A stretch of 64,000 bases of DNA from Paratinospora sagittata (Eukaryota > Streptophyta > Magnoliopsida > Ranunculales > Menispermaceae): the NCBI GenBank assembly GCA_035771175.1, contig CM069596.1, positions 14,447,501 to 14,511,500 of the forward strand. Direction: 5' to 3'. Position 1 is the stretch's first letter, and every line of letters starts with the position of its first letter. Both the position numbers and the translations under genes were made by a program. The notes below the pieces were generated by a model that worked only from the letters and a program-made list of their open reading frames with translations, was not told where the DNA came from and searched no databases. Of this stretch, positions 1 to 10,175 are shown one piece after another.

Positions 1-1395
1 TATAAGTTGAATAAATTATCAGGATGCTACTTGTGTAGGAGCTCCCTCATCTTTAGAATTAACTTAATAACTATCAGGACGCTTACTGTTCATCAACGAA
101 CTTAACATCTTTTAAGTTTGTTTTAAAACTGATTTTAAATATCAAGACGCTAACTCTTGAGTAGCGCTCTCGTGCGTTTAAGTGATTTTAAAACAAAGCA
201 GGACGCTCATTATCGAGTAGCACCCTCATGATTTAAGTCGTTTAATTGTCAAAGTAAGTCAGGACGCTTACGATTCAGTAGGACGCCGATGCTCTATGAG
301 CGCCCTCAAAGGAACAAAATGACAAAAATGATATTTTTGTTATTCTGACATGTACATCCTTTTTGGCCACCTTTTCAGAACAACTTTTCGTACACAATCA
401 ACCTTCTGTATTTGTAAGAGATATTCTCTGATTCATGAAGTACGTCTTCTATAACTTTCCTTATTCGTGTATCTGGAGAAAATCAGAATATTCATGAAAT
501 ATACAGTTACCATTTTCGTGATATGTTCTAGCTGTTGTGAGTAAGCGTTCATATTTGAAATTCAAATTCTAATGAACAACAACTTCATCTCTACTAGTCT
601 ATATATATAGGCACTTAACAACATGTTAAGGCTACCGAAAATTCTTTAAGCCAAAACACTTTTTGAAAGTTAGTCGAATTTTCATCTGGTCGAAAAAGTT
701 TAAGTTACCTTGTTTTCAAAGAGTTTTCTTTGAAACTTTACGTATTCAAATGATTTTCATACTGAGCTAAATTTATATCTTTATCTGAAAATCCATTTGA
801 GATTTTGAATTGTTTTCACTCAAATTATTCAACACTGTTTTAACTTATATCATTCTTGCTGAAAAAGAAATTTGAGAGATAGTTCATAGAATACAGTTGT
901 ACTCAATTCCATATCTTGTATACTATATCAAGGTTGTAACCGTAGTTAGATAAACTACTGAGTTGATATTCTTATATTCAACAAGGTTAGGTCTTCTGAC
1001 ACTCGTAAGTTGAGAAAAGGTCTTCTGACACTCGTAAGTTGAGAAAATGTCTTCTCACACCCGTAAGTTGAGAAACAGTAGTTCTCACACCCGTAAGTTG
1101 AGAAAGCTTATGTCTGCCTCACACTCGTAAGTTGAGCAGTGTAACGGTTGTTCTCACACCCTCAACTTGAGAAAATGTGTAATGGTTTGATTCTCACCTG
1201 TAAGAGAATCCCTTAGTGACAAGGTTAAAATCCTAACTGAGGAGGTTAGGTAGTGGACGTAGGCAAGTAGCCGAACAACTATAAATCGACTGTGCACATT
1301 CGTCTAATTTTTGCACTTTAATTTTGCCATTGTAATTTATTTTTTATTGTCTTAGTGTTCAGTTCACCCCCCTCTCCTACATATCTGGGCCAACA
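1..1395 (+). mobile_element. E-family (SIRE-like Copia) LTR, copy 1, 3' part
   Basis: This is the downstream part of a long LTR that enters from beyond the window edge and ends with GGGCCAACA at 1395. In order it shows an array of short near-inverted repeats of the GGACGCT / AGCGCCC type (about 10-310), a promoter-like block with TATATATAGGC near 600, a minisatellite (989-1176), a conserved block with CTATAAATC near 1290, and a pyrimidine-rich end (TTCACCCCCCTCTCC). The same order recurs in three other copies at 1396-5814, 10176-12070 and 24042-42818. Assignment to a SIRE/Maximus-like Copia lineage is an inference from the TGTTGG...CCAACA termini and from the polypurine tract before the related LTR at 23129. 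No coding sequence is present. Confidence 0.65.
989..1176 (+). repeat. Minisatellite in LTR copy 1
   Basis: About five to six imperfect units of roughly 30-35 bp, each built on TCTCACACCCGTAAGTTGAG. Each unit is itself weakly palindromic (TCTCA...TTGAGA). E copies 3 and 4 carry arrays at the equivalent LTR position, but with different unit sequences. Confidence 0.8.
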
Positions 1396-3756
1396 CCCAA
1401 GAGGGGGGGTGAATTGGGTATAATGGCCAAAATTAAACTTTTCCAACGTCTTAGTGAAATACTTGGATACATTGGAAATGAATAATCAACCTTAACAAAA
1501 TAAGACAAAGTAAAATGTGGAAAACAAGAGACACACGATTTATAGTGGTTCGGCACGCCTACATCCACTACCTAATTTCCCGATTAAGATTTTCTTAATC
1601 CACTAATTGATTCTCTTACGAGTGAGAACCAAACCGTTACACATGCCCTTTGACAGGTTCAGGGCAAACCTATCCTTTTGAGGGCTAAGGATGAATCGAA
1701 TTTCCTTTTTTCGGGCTGAGAAAAAAGACCCATGCTTCTTTTGCGGGCTTAGGAAGAACCAATATATCCTACTTCAAGGTGGAGGATAAACCTTCTTAGA
1801 ATTCTAACCTTGGAATCGTCAAGTGAACTAAGTTAACTAGACTTGGTTGTTTCAATCCTGAAACACACCAATACAAAGTAATAATGATGGTTCTAATTGA
1901 GCAGAACACTTACAATTCAGCTCATACATTGCATTACAAAGATATGTAGAATTAAACACGTTATGTTGATAGGAGTACACTTACAATCCTTTTATCTTTC
2001 AATGTTTCAGCATTGCTCAAGTGCATTTTTGAAAGGCTTGTATGATGCTTTTTGAAAAATAGTTGTGAAATGCTTCCTCAAAAACTTTTTAACTCGATCA
2101 AACATTGAATTTGAAATAAAAGGACAACGAGTGTAAGAAAACAAACAAACACAAAAGGCTTTTGATCAGTAAAACATATTGGAAGTTTTGATAAACATGA
2201 AAACTTATGGTTTGGTACTCATTAGTTTGTATAACTACTGTAATAGCTCGATACCGTTTTTCAGGATGTGAAATGGGGTGCAACTGTATCTTTTGAACTA
2301 TCTCTCAAATTTCTTGATTAGCAAGATTGATGATAATAATAAAATAGGGCTGAGAATTTGAGTAGAAAACAGTTCTGTATAATTCAAATAGATTTTCTAA
2401 GAAAGATAAATATTAAGCTTAGAATGAAAATCTTTTGAATAAGTAAAGTTTCAAAGAACACACTTTGAAAAACTAGAACTGTTTATACTTTTGAAGATAA
2501 GATTGAAAATTCGACTAAAGTTCAAAGTATTGGCTCAACAAAATTATCAGCATCATGTTTTGAATCTAAGTGCTGGTATTTATAGACTTAGTAGGATAAA
2601 ACTATTGGTTGTTTGAATTTGAAATTCAAAGTGAACGTTTACACACAACAACTAGAATCTTTCATGAAAATGGCAACTGTAATTTTTACGGACATTCTGG
2701 TTTTTTCAGATTGCATGAATGAGGAATGTTTCAAGGAACATGATTCATGCATCAGAGAAAATCTCTGACATATCTGAAAAAGGTTATGTGCATAGAACAA
2801 TTTTGAAAAGTGATCTGAAGAAGTGTAAGTATCAGAATTGTGATAGTGTTGAATTAGTGTCCTAACGCATAATATCAACTTTGTCGTTTTGTTCCTTTGA
2901 GAACGCTTATGAACCATAACCGTCTTGTTAAACAGAGAAGTGAGGGCGCTACTCAACCATAAGCATCCTGACTTACTTAGCGATTAAAACGACCTAACTT
3001 TATGAGGGCGCTAAAACACAGTTAGCATCCTGCTTATTTTAAAACATTTAAAGTTATGAGGGCGTTACTAACAAGTAAGCGTCCTAAAACAAAACATTTT
3101 GAAAACATCTGAAAAATGTAAGGGTAACCATGTAAGCGTCTTGATGTTTAAAACTCATAAAAACAACGAGTATGCTGAAGGACGATCAGCGTCCTGAAAG
3201 TTATTAATTTGATCTTTTATGTCACGACACCCCTGACGTAGGCTGACGTCATGACCGGCACAGCGTACTATACACTGTACAAACCCATATACAGTATATA
3301 ATACACTGTCAGCCTTCACGTACTCTCACAAACCTTCCCAAAATGTACAATAATTTTTTTTTTCTATTACCACAAATCAAATCCCATAACCATTCCATTC
3401 ATTCACACATCAAATTATCATTTCCTCATCCAATATAATATATGCCCACACATCCCATCTAGGTGATATTACATATATATAGTGTGTGATAATTATACAT
3501 ATCAAAATAACGTAAATAGAATTTATTTCCTCCAAGCATACATACACATACCAGACAAGTTCCTTTTCCCTTCGACTCAATACCTGAAATATTGGAGGAA
3601 ATAGGGTGAGCAAACAACAGCTCAGTGAATATAGTTCTTGAGATGGCAATTATATACATTTAGAGAAATATGACATGTAAAATCATTTCAAACACTTCAC
3701 ATGCATCATTCAACGAATATAACATACATGTCAACATCATAAATTTCATGATTTTC

Positions 3757-3956
3757 AATAACATAATGCACAATCTCCCTCCTCCGCAAGGCAAGAGAGC
3801 GGGTCTAACCCTTGTATGGTCGTACAAGGTAGACACAACTTCTCATGACCCAATTCAATAACACCATGCACAATCTCCCTCCTCCGCAAGGCACGAGAGC
3901 GGGTCTAACCCTTGTATGGCCGTTACAAGGTAGCCACAACATCTCATTACCCAAGT
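3757..3956 (+). repeat. 100-bp tandem duplication inside the solo LTR
   Basis: Two adjacent units (about 3757-3856 and 3857-3956) share CACAATCTCCCTCCTCCGC and GCGGGTCTAACCCTTGTATG with only a handful of differences. The duplicated block corresponds to a segment present once in related LTRs, for example around 27660-27710 on the other strand. Confidence 0.85.
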
Positions 3957-4334
3957 AACAGTCATTTCAAGGATCGCAACCCTTGTTAGGACAGACCTAA
4001 CGAAATGACAATGAGGAATCGCAAAGCCTCATCATTACAAACTCCAATGCCTTATATATAAGATCACATGCGTACAATCAAACAGTTTATATGCGTACAA
4101 TGCCATACAAGAACCAAAGCAAGAAAACTATACTCACAGTACAACACGTTCCACTTAAACCCAATCATCATCGCTTTCGAGTCCAGCTCCAAGTTACATC
4201 CAATTAATTTAACCTGTCACAATCACTCCATAATTTAATTGCATGTCTTCATATTTATGATCTTTAATTTCTCAACTCACTTCAAATCACTACTAATAAA
4301 TCCCTTTAGGATTTCATTGGATTCACATCACTGG

Positions 4335-4530
4335 TCACATCACTGTGCACAGTACTATTCACATCGCACTATTCACTGTGCACTGTACACTGTCACTATT
4401 CACTGCACTGTGCACTGTACACTATTCACTGTGCACTGTGCACTATTTACTATTCACTATTCACTATGCACTATTTACTATTCACTATTCACTATTCATC
4501 CGACTCTATTCATCACTATTCATCCGAAAG
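4335..4530 (+). repeat. CACTATTCACTGTGCACTGT-type microsatellite
   Basis: Short units of CACTATTCACTG, GTGCACTGTACA and CTATTTACTATTCA alternate for about 190 bp inside the solo LTR. Two forward frames stay open across it only because the repeat lacks stops; they are not genes. Confidence 0.8.
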
Positions 4531-5017
4531 ATGTAAATTGTATTAAAATTGTCCGACGGTCTCCAAACCTCCTGAAATCAAATCTAACCACATATTCAGA
4601 GTCTCTATAGTCCAAGAAGTGTTTTTCTATCTTCCTAGCGAATTTCTCATTCACATTGGGGTCAAAACCCCAATTTGTCAAAATGCCGTAAAACGGCTCC
4701 TACAGTCAAAATTAGGCCGCTAGAACGGTTACCGCTAGCTTAGATAGTAATTTCACGAAGAAAGGGAGTGAAAATTGCTTACCGTGAGTTCGGATTTCAC
4801 CCGAATCCCGCTTTCTCCCTTTTCTCTCTTCTCCTTCTTCTCTCGGTTCTTCTGGACGTTTCTCTCTGTTTTTCATTCAGCAATCGGTTTTGTTTTATTT
4901 TATTATTTTTTTTTTATTTTTTTCTTAATGAACAGTAACTTACTATTCACTACTATGCAAGTACTGTTCATTATATCTTTTTATTTGTTTTTCGTCGTAC
5001 CCTCAATCACATACACG

Positions 5018-5175
5018 TATTTTGACTCCTACGTATAAAATACGTGTCTTATCAAATGTATAGTTAGCTCTTACATATAAAATACGTGTATTATCACGCG
5101 TATATGTAGCTCATACGTATAAAATACGTATATTATCAAATGTATATATGGAGCTCTTATGTATAATATATGTGT
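5018..5175 (+). repeat. About 48-bp tandem repeat, three units
   Basis: Three units of the form TACGTATAAAATACGTGT ... ATCAAATGTATA ... AGCTC, with nested ACGTAT palindromes, close to the 5' end of the minus-strand solo LTR. In LTR terms this is the upstream (U3) side. Confidence 0.8.
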
Positions 5176-5814
5176 ACGTCATTTACTTAAATTTACGGGG
5201 TGTTACATTTTAAGTGAGGGCACTCCTATTCAAGCAGTGTCCTGATAGTTTTCCAACTTATAACTATCAACGCCCTTAAAGATTAAAACATTAAAATCTC
5301 AGAAATCTTTCAACGAGCTGATACTAAGTTAGCGACCTTAGAAGTTCATAGGTTGACTTCAATGAGACCGCTACTGATGAAATAAGCGTCCTAGTGAGTA
5401 AGTGCATTTCAACCTTGAACATTATCAGCGTCCTGACTTATCAAGTCCAAGAAGTCGCTGCTGAAACATTAGCATTCTGAATCATTTACTTAAAATGATT
5501 GAGAAATTAAACCATTTAAAAATACCTTTAAAACATAGCGATCAAAACATGTAAAAAGTTTGTGTGATTTTGAAAAATGTGTGAGCAATAGAACATAAGG
5601 AAAGATACATTACATTTTTTTATGTGTTGAGAACGTCGATCATGTGATGTGATCGCGAAGTCCTTGATCGAATTGTTCTTCTATTTTTTACTTTCTTGAG
5701 GTGCTGAAATATATCCTTGATTGAATCGTTAGCACCAAGTAATGTATTGTTTATTGGTTGTAAGCATCAAAACCTTTATGGAGCGTGCTAAGTGATGAAC
5801 CAATTAGACCAACA

Positions 5815-6426
5815 CCTTCTGCAGCTTGAATAGTTTGAGGTTGATCCTTAGTTCTCATTGTTGTGATGTCTGGTTGGCATGAGGCGTTTATGGCCCCTGT
5901 GTTCGGTAGACCTCTCCGCACATCTACCAAAGTCGAGATGTGTTCTTGCATATACCGCAGTTGGTTCTCGATGTTGTTGGGAGGAAGCTCCCTATTGCTC
6001 GATTCTTGAAAATGGGAAACAGTTCGTTGTTCTATCAACGCCGAACCTGGATGGTTTTCCTCATCTTGAGAAGTTAATCCCTAGGCAGGTTTCACGACGC
6101 TTTCGTCTCGTTGCTCATGCCTGAATGTTGAAGATTTTCCTTTTGCAGGCGTTACGCGATGGGCTTGTTCGATCTGTTTCAGGATCCCAGCCATTCAATT
6201 GACTTTCTCCACGACCGTCCCCATTCTTGGCTCTATGCTGTTAAGTCGAAGCTAGGTGGTTCGATATCCCAAGGTGACCTAGGGATGAAGTCGGGGTCTG
6301 TCGCATCGGAGTTGACAAACTGGTTCCTGGTTCACAGCTTCCTCTTGAAGGGGTTGGACGTTGTTTTCACTCATGGTTTTAAGGCAACGGATCTTCCAGT
6401 TACCAATTCCCATAGACGACGCCAAA
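5815..6426 (-). pseudogene. 5' gag leader of a minus-strand Ty3-like element
   Basis: On the minus strand the sequence after the primer site at 6407-6426 has a possible start ATG at 6374 that meets a stop after about 32 codons. Below it a 95-residue open stretch (6038-5751) contains NNIENQLRYMQEHISTLVDV and RRGLPNTGA. Its last residues run past 5814 into LTR copy 2, so the gene is truncated there. I do not recognise a catalytic domain. Position directly after a primer site and LTR makes it the start of a gag gene, possibly of a Tat-type Ty3 element. It is clearly broken. Confidence 0.45.
6407..6426 (-). other. Primer-binding site of the minus-strand Ty3-like element
   Basis: On the minus strand, immediately after the LTR end GGTTGAAACA, reads TTTGGCGTCGTCTATGGGAA. 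This resembles the TTGGCGCCGTC primer site seen in several plant Ty3 lineages rather than the initiator-Met type used by the other elements here. Confidence 0.55.
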
Positions 6427-7126
6427 TGTTTCAACCAAAAATCTTTTGCGTTGGACCCTAAAACGATGTTGGTTGGTTGAAGATAAAATTGTTACATCTT
6501 TTGAAGTTTTATGATCAACTGCTGTGCTCCAGACCTGCAAGGGTGGTGATGCTTGGTCACCGAAAACACTCTAATGCCTAAGTTAGACAATGAAACTGGA
6601 GAGTAAAAGTATGTAGAAAGTTTCGAGTTTTAGAGCATACTTACTTTGGAGAATAAGCCCCCTTTTTATAGTTAAGGGGAAATGGCTCGGGAATTAAATG
6701 CATTGCTCCATCGGTTGGAGCGATTTGTGCCTTTCCTGATCAATAAAACCAAATCCTACATATTGGTCGAGATTCGTTTTGTGCAGTGTCCGAGTTATGA
6801 CCAATATGTAAGATTTGGTTTTATTGATCAGGATCTAAGATGTATCCTCGGTCGGGGCCAGACCTTTACCTCGACTGTGGTTGAGGAGGGTACCTCTATC
6901 ATGGCCAAGTGGGGTATCTCAGCCATGGCCGAGGTCCCTCAGTTGTGGCCGAGGATGGGGACGCTCGATCATGGCTGAGGCATGTTTCTCGAGCGCGCTT
7001 CGGTGTACTTTGTTTTGGTTCGTGACATAAACTTCTAACTGGATTTTCCCCTGTTTTAATCTAACCTTTGGTCTTTTCTTGTGATTCGCATTTTGCTTTC
7101 CTATTCACCGAGTTTTGGGTGTAACA
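6427..7126 (-). mobile_element. 700-bp LTR of the minus-strand Ty3-like element
   Basis: Bounded by TGTTTCAACC on the left and GGGTGTAACA on the right, which give TG...CA ends on the minus strand (TGTTACACCC ... GGTTGAAACA). A TATA box lies on the minus strand at about 6655-6676 (CTATAAAAAGGGGG). The upstream part is GC-rich with repeated GTGGCCGAGG-like words (6860-6985), echoed at 43490-43745. A strong hairpin lies at 6735-6832. The second LTR is not in the window. Confidence 0.7.
6735..6832. repeat. 34-bp inverted repeat (hairpin)
   Basis: Arms 6735-6768 and 6799-6832 are complementary over 34 bp with one mismatch, around a 30-bp loop. The arms begin CCTGATCAATAAAACC. It lies between the TATA box and the GC-rich part of the LTR. 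Confidence 0.92.
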
Positions 7127-8078
7127 AAGTACTTTTATTGTGAATTGACAAATTTACCCTTATATTTAAGAAAAAAACATAATACTCTTATTTGCCGATC
7201 TCCTTTATTATTAAAAATTAAAAATATAAAGTAATTTTTAAATTTTACTTCTTATTACCTTTTTGTTATGTTTTGGACCTCTTCTAAGTTTTTCGTTTCA
7301 CTTTAAAAAAAATAATGTTTTATTTTTATGAATTACATATTAATTTATGAATTAGTTTTTTTAAAAAAAAATCAATTTCATTAACGCAATTTATATAAAA
7401 TAGTTGTTCAAATGCATATTTCAATTGTCTAATTAGTGGATTAATGTGGATAATATATTATTAGGTGTATAAAACATATTTAATTAATTATTATTCTAAT
7501 GTTACATAAAAAAAGGTACTTTTAATCGTAGGATATTATTGCACATTTGTAACTATAAAAAAAAATATAACCTATAATTTATTTCATATAAAGATTTAAA
7601 CTTTTTAATTTTGCAACGAATATGTTAATTTTTTTTTCTTATAATTATTTTTATGGTTAATATAAATTTAGTAAATAATAATACTAATTTATAAAATAAT
7701 AGCGCAACATCCGAGGTAAGATTATTTTTTATTTTGAAAATATTTTTATCTAATAATTTTTTTTATTATGTCATAAATAATAAAAGAGACAAAGAAAAAA
7801 AGAAGAACATTGTAGTTTAACTTGCAAGTTCATTTATCATTTTTAATTAACAAACATTGAGCAAAATATTATACAATAAACTTATATTGATGGAGTAAGA
7901 ATAACTTAAAAAAAAACATCTATTATTAATGCTTAAAAATAAGTCCAAATCGAGAAATAAAACCTTTAATGAAATATGGTCTAAATGGAGGAGGAGTACT
8001 TTTTATTAGTCCCACATGATGAACATAAAATTTAAATTATTGCTAGTCACATTTCACTATAGAAATATATAATTTTTA
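7127..8078. other. AT-rich stretch without genes
   Basis: Long A/T runs, no open frame of note and no recognisable terminal repeats. It probably includes the non-coding 3' side of the Harbinger element that starts at 8079, but I could not find its terminal inverted repeat. Confidence 0.6.
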
Positions 8079-9351
8079 TTATCTAATGTCATGCCATATA
8101 TCATTACAAAGTCTATCTCGCACTCTCATCGTATGATCATCATTATTGATCTGCCTCGGATCATGTCGACTAATATTTCCTATTTCTGGGTCTTCATAAG
8201 GGACGTAAGTAGGGTTGATGTCATACGCGTAAAATTACAAATCTGCAATAGACTTCTTTCGAATGAAATTGTGAATAGTCATTAAGGCACTTATAACATT
8301 AATTTGATGTCTAATATCATAAGAAGGCATATTCTGACGAATGTGTCATCTTTCTTTTCACACTTCAAATGTTCGTTCAATAACATATATTAATGAAGAA
8401 TGAGTTTGGTTAAATTTCTCTTGTGCATTTTAAGGTAATTGTCTACGTCTAAACTCCTCAAGATGACATCTTTCTACTTTAAAAGGAGCAAGATATCCCT
8501 TCATATTTGGGTATCCAAAATCAACCAAATAGAATTCACCTGTAAAAGAATTTAATTTTTTTTTTAGAATATTAAAGTAATATAACTAATTAAATTAAAG
8601 ATATTGGGAACATACCATCACGAGATAGGAGAAATTCCGTGATCTCTCTTGAATAACATCTAAGAAAATTTGAGTGTCATGAGCACTTTCTTTTCAACCA
8701 GTCCATACAGACGTGAAACACGTATCAAAATCACAAACAATCATTATGTTTTGTATTGGATAGCCTTTCCTACCAATATATGAATTTTTTCCAAATTCAG
8801 GTAAAGCTACAAGTACATGTGTTCTATTAAGCCCCAATGCAGTCCAATCCATAAAATGGCTCATAAATGGTTAAATCCAATCAATAGCCATTTTTGTTGC
8901 AGCTTGCAGTACACGATGAAAATACTTGTGCACAGTTTAACCATAATCTTGAAATCTTTCTTAAATCATTCTATTGCCAAGTCCATGCCCAATAATCATA
9001 AGAAACATTGCTACTTGTTCTTCCACCCTAATACTTTTATTGTGCTTTAAATTATATTTTTCTTTTAATAAACTGCATAGTTTAATAAATACATATTTAC
9101 TCATTTTGAGTTGTTTTTGGCACCGAATTGGATTACCGTTCAATAATTCACTCACAAACTTCCATCATGTTAGTGGCTGGCCTACTATATTGCTTGAAAA
9201 TATAATTTAATTCATAAATGGACCCAATAATATAAGCCAATTGATGTATGATTTTTAATTTATTTATGCGAGCAACTTTAGCTTGATGATCATCTGAATC
9301 ACATTTTTCTTTCATTTGAGCATCCAACTCATCATCACTTTCTAACTCCAT
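8079..9351 (-). pseudogene. PIF/Harbinger (HARBI1-like) transposase, decayed
   Basis: Read on the minus strand, fragments in order match a DDE_Tnp_4-type nuclease that would cut and paste the element: an N-terminal acidic stretch (9351-9148), a segment with MFLMIIGHGLGNRMI (9155-8961), the core with GRKGYPIQNIMIVCDF and AHDTQIFLDVI (about 8800-8650), then EFYLVDFGYPNMKGYLAPF and IRHQINVISALMTIHNFIR, ending at TAA 8079-8081. A 76-bp intron (8540-8615, GTATGT...TTTTACAG) lies before EFYLVD. The gene is dead: frameshift near 9150, several in-frame stops (one at 8235-8237 looks like CAA changed to TAA), and the usual first catalytic Asp (family motif DGTH) reads NRTH. Together with the ORF at 9669 it makes a two-gene Harbinger unit. 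Confidence 0.75.
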
Positions 9352-9668
9352 TTTAATCTAGTAAAATTGTACCTGTCATGATCATCATATAATAAAATGA
9401 TTATATTAAACAACAATGATCAGAGAGAAATAAAAAATATTAATGACACATATAAAATTAAACAAAATACCCATTACACATTAACCATTCCAAGTCTCGT
9501 AAGATAAACAAGAACAAATAAGTTTAATTTTATTCCATAAAAGAAATAAAATAAATGAAATAAGTTTAAACATTTATTATTCAACAATCTAAAATGAAAT
9601 ATAAAAGAAATGAAAAACAAATTATTATCTAAATGAAAAGAAAATCCTAAATTCTCAGAAATCGTCCC
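9352..9668. other. Spacer between the two Harbinger ORFs
   Basis: About 320 bp of A/T-rich sequence between the transposase and the accessory ORF. No open frame, repeat or regulatory site could be recognised. Confidence 0.6.
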
Positions 9669-10175
9669 TTAGCGTCGACCACTAGTATTAAGTAGGAATG
9701 TTAAAAGTTGTTCCTTCATACGTTGAAGCCATTCCAAGCGAATATTATCATCAAGAAGCTTGCCAAACATTTCTCTATACTGACATCGTACAAAAATCTC
9801 AATTGTAATCATGTATAATTCATTGCCACATGTTATCCTTGGAAGCTCCTTTACCTTTTGTAGTACTTCCTTAATGCTACAGCCTGAAGAATCAAGTTTC
9901 ATAGGGTGGTTGATAGAATTTTGCATAGTATCCATAATGCTCTCTAAAGCATTGGATAACTTCTTTGCTACCGATGGTTTCTTCCCCCATTTATTAGTAC
10001 TAGTGCTATTAGTTCTTGCCCTACGAGGTCTCTCAAAATCATCTTCGTTGTTGACACCAGAAAAATCGTTATCTCCATTTCCATCACCATTCTCATTCTT
10101 ATTATTAGATCCTTGCATATGCCTAGGTAACACACCAGAAGAATGAGCCCAAACATGTCTTGCAATAGTCGCAAC
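9669..10175 (-). pseudogene. Harbinger accessory ORF (Myb/SANT-type), C-terminal part
   Basis: An uninterrupted minus-strand frame of about 170 residues: a low-complexity Asn/Asp/Gly stretch, a basic patch (PRRARTNSTSTNKWGKKPS), then SIKEVLQKVKELP, followed by YREMFGKLLDDNIRLEWL. The last part resembles the C-terminal region of plant Myb/SANT-like proteins that accompany Harbinger transposases and help them bind DNA or enter the nucleus. The N-terminal Myb domain expected upstream is missing because LTR copy 3 starts at 10176; the open frame runs a few codons into that LTR by chance. It sits 5' of the transposase in the same orientation, as is usual for these elements. Confidence 0.6.

Larger units (their letters stand above)
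3220..5207 (-). mobile_element. Solo LTR of a Tekay-type Ty3/gypsy element
   Basis: On the minus strand it runs TGTAACACCCCGTAAATTT ... GGTGTCGTGACA, with canonical TG/CA ends. A perfect 5-bp target duplication TTTTA flanks it (3215-3219 and 5208-5212). No internal region or second LTR is present, so it is a solo LTR left by LTR-LTR recombination. It is the same family as the LTRs at 15823-20659 and 24996-28447, judged by both ends and by the conserved block at 3582-3631. It contains three local repeats, listed separately. Confidence 0.88.
1396..5814 (-). mobile_element. E-family LTR, copy 2, split by a solo LTR
   Basis: A second copy of the same LTR in opposite orientation, tail to tail with copy 1. 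On the minus strand it starts at 5814 with TGTTGGTCTAATTGG, matching the start of the inner LTR at 24042. It then runs through the GGACGCT-type hairpin array (about 5480-5213, continued 3214-2860), the promoter-like block near 2590 and a short degenerate repeat (about 1800-1650), and reaches the GTGAATTGGG end near 1420. The last 15-20 bases of the LTR appear to be missing at the junction with copy 1. It is interrupted by the solo LTR 3220-5207, so its own length is about 2.4 kb. Neither side shows a target duplication I could pair. Confidence 0.6.

Noticed and set aside
4239..4610. Two overlapping forward open frames rich in His, Tyr and Thr
   Set aside because: They exist only because the CACTATTCACTG microsatellite lacks stops; no start context, homology or conservation.
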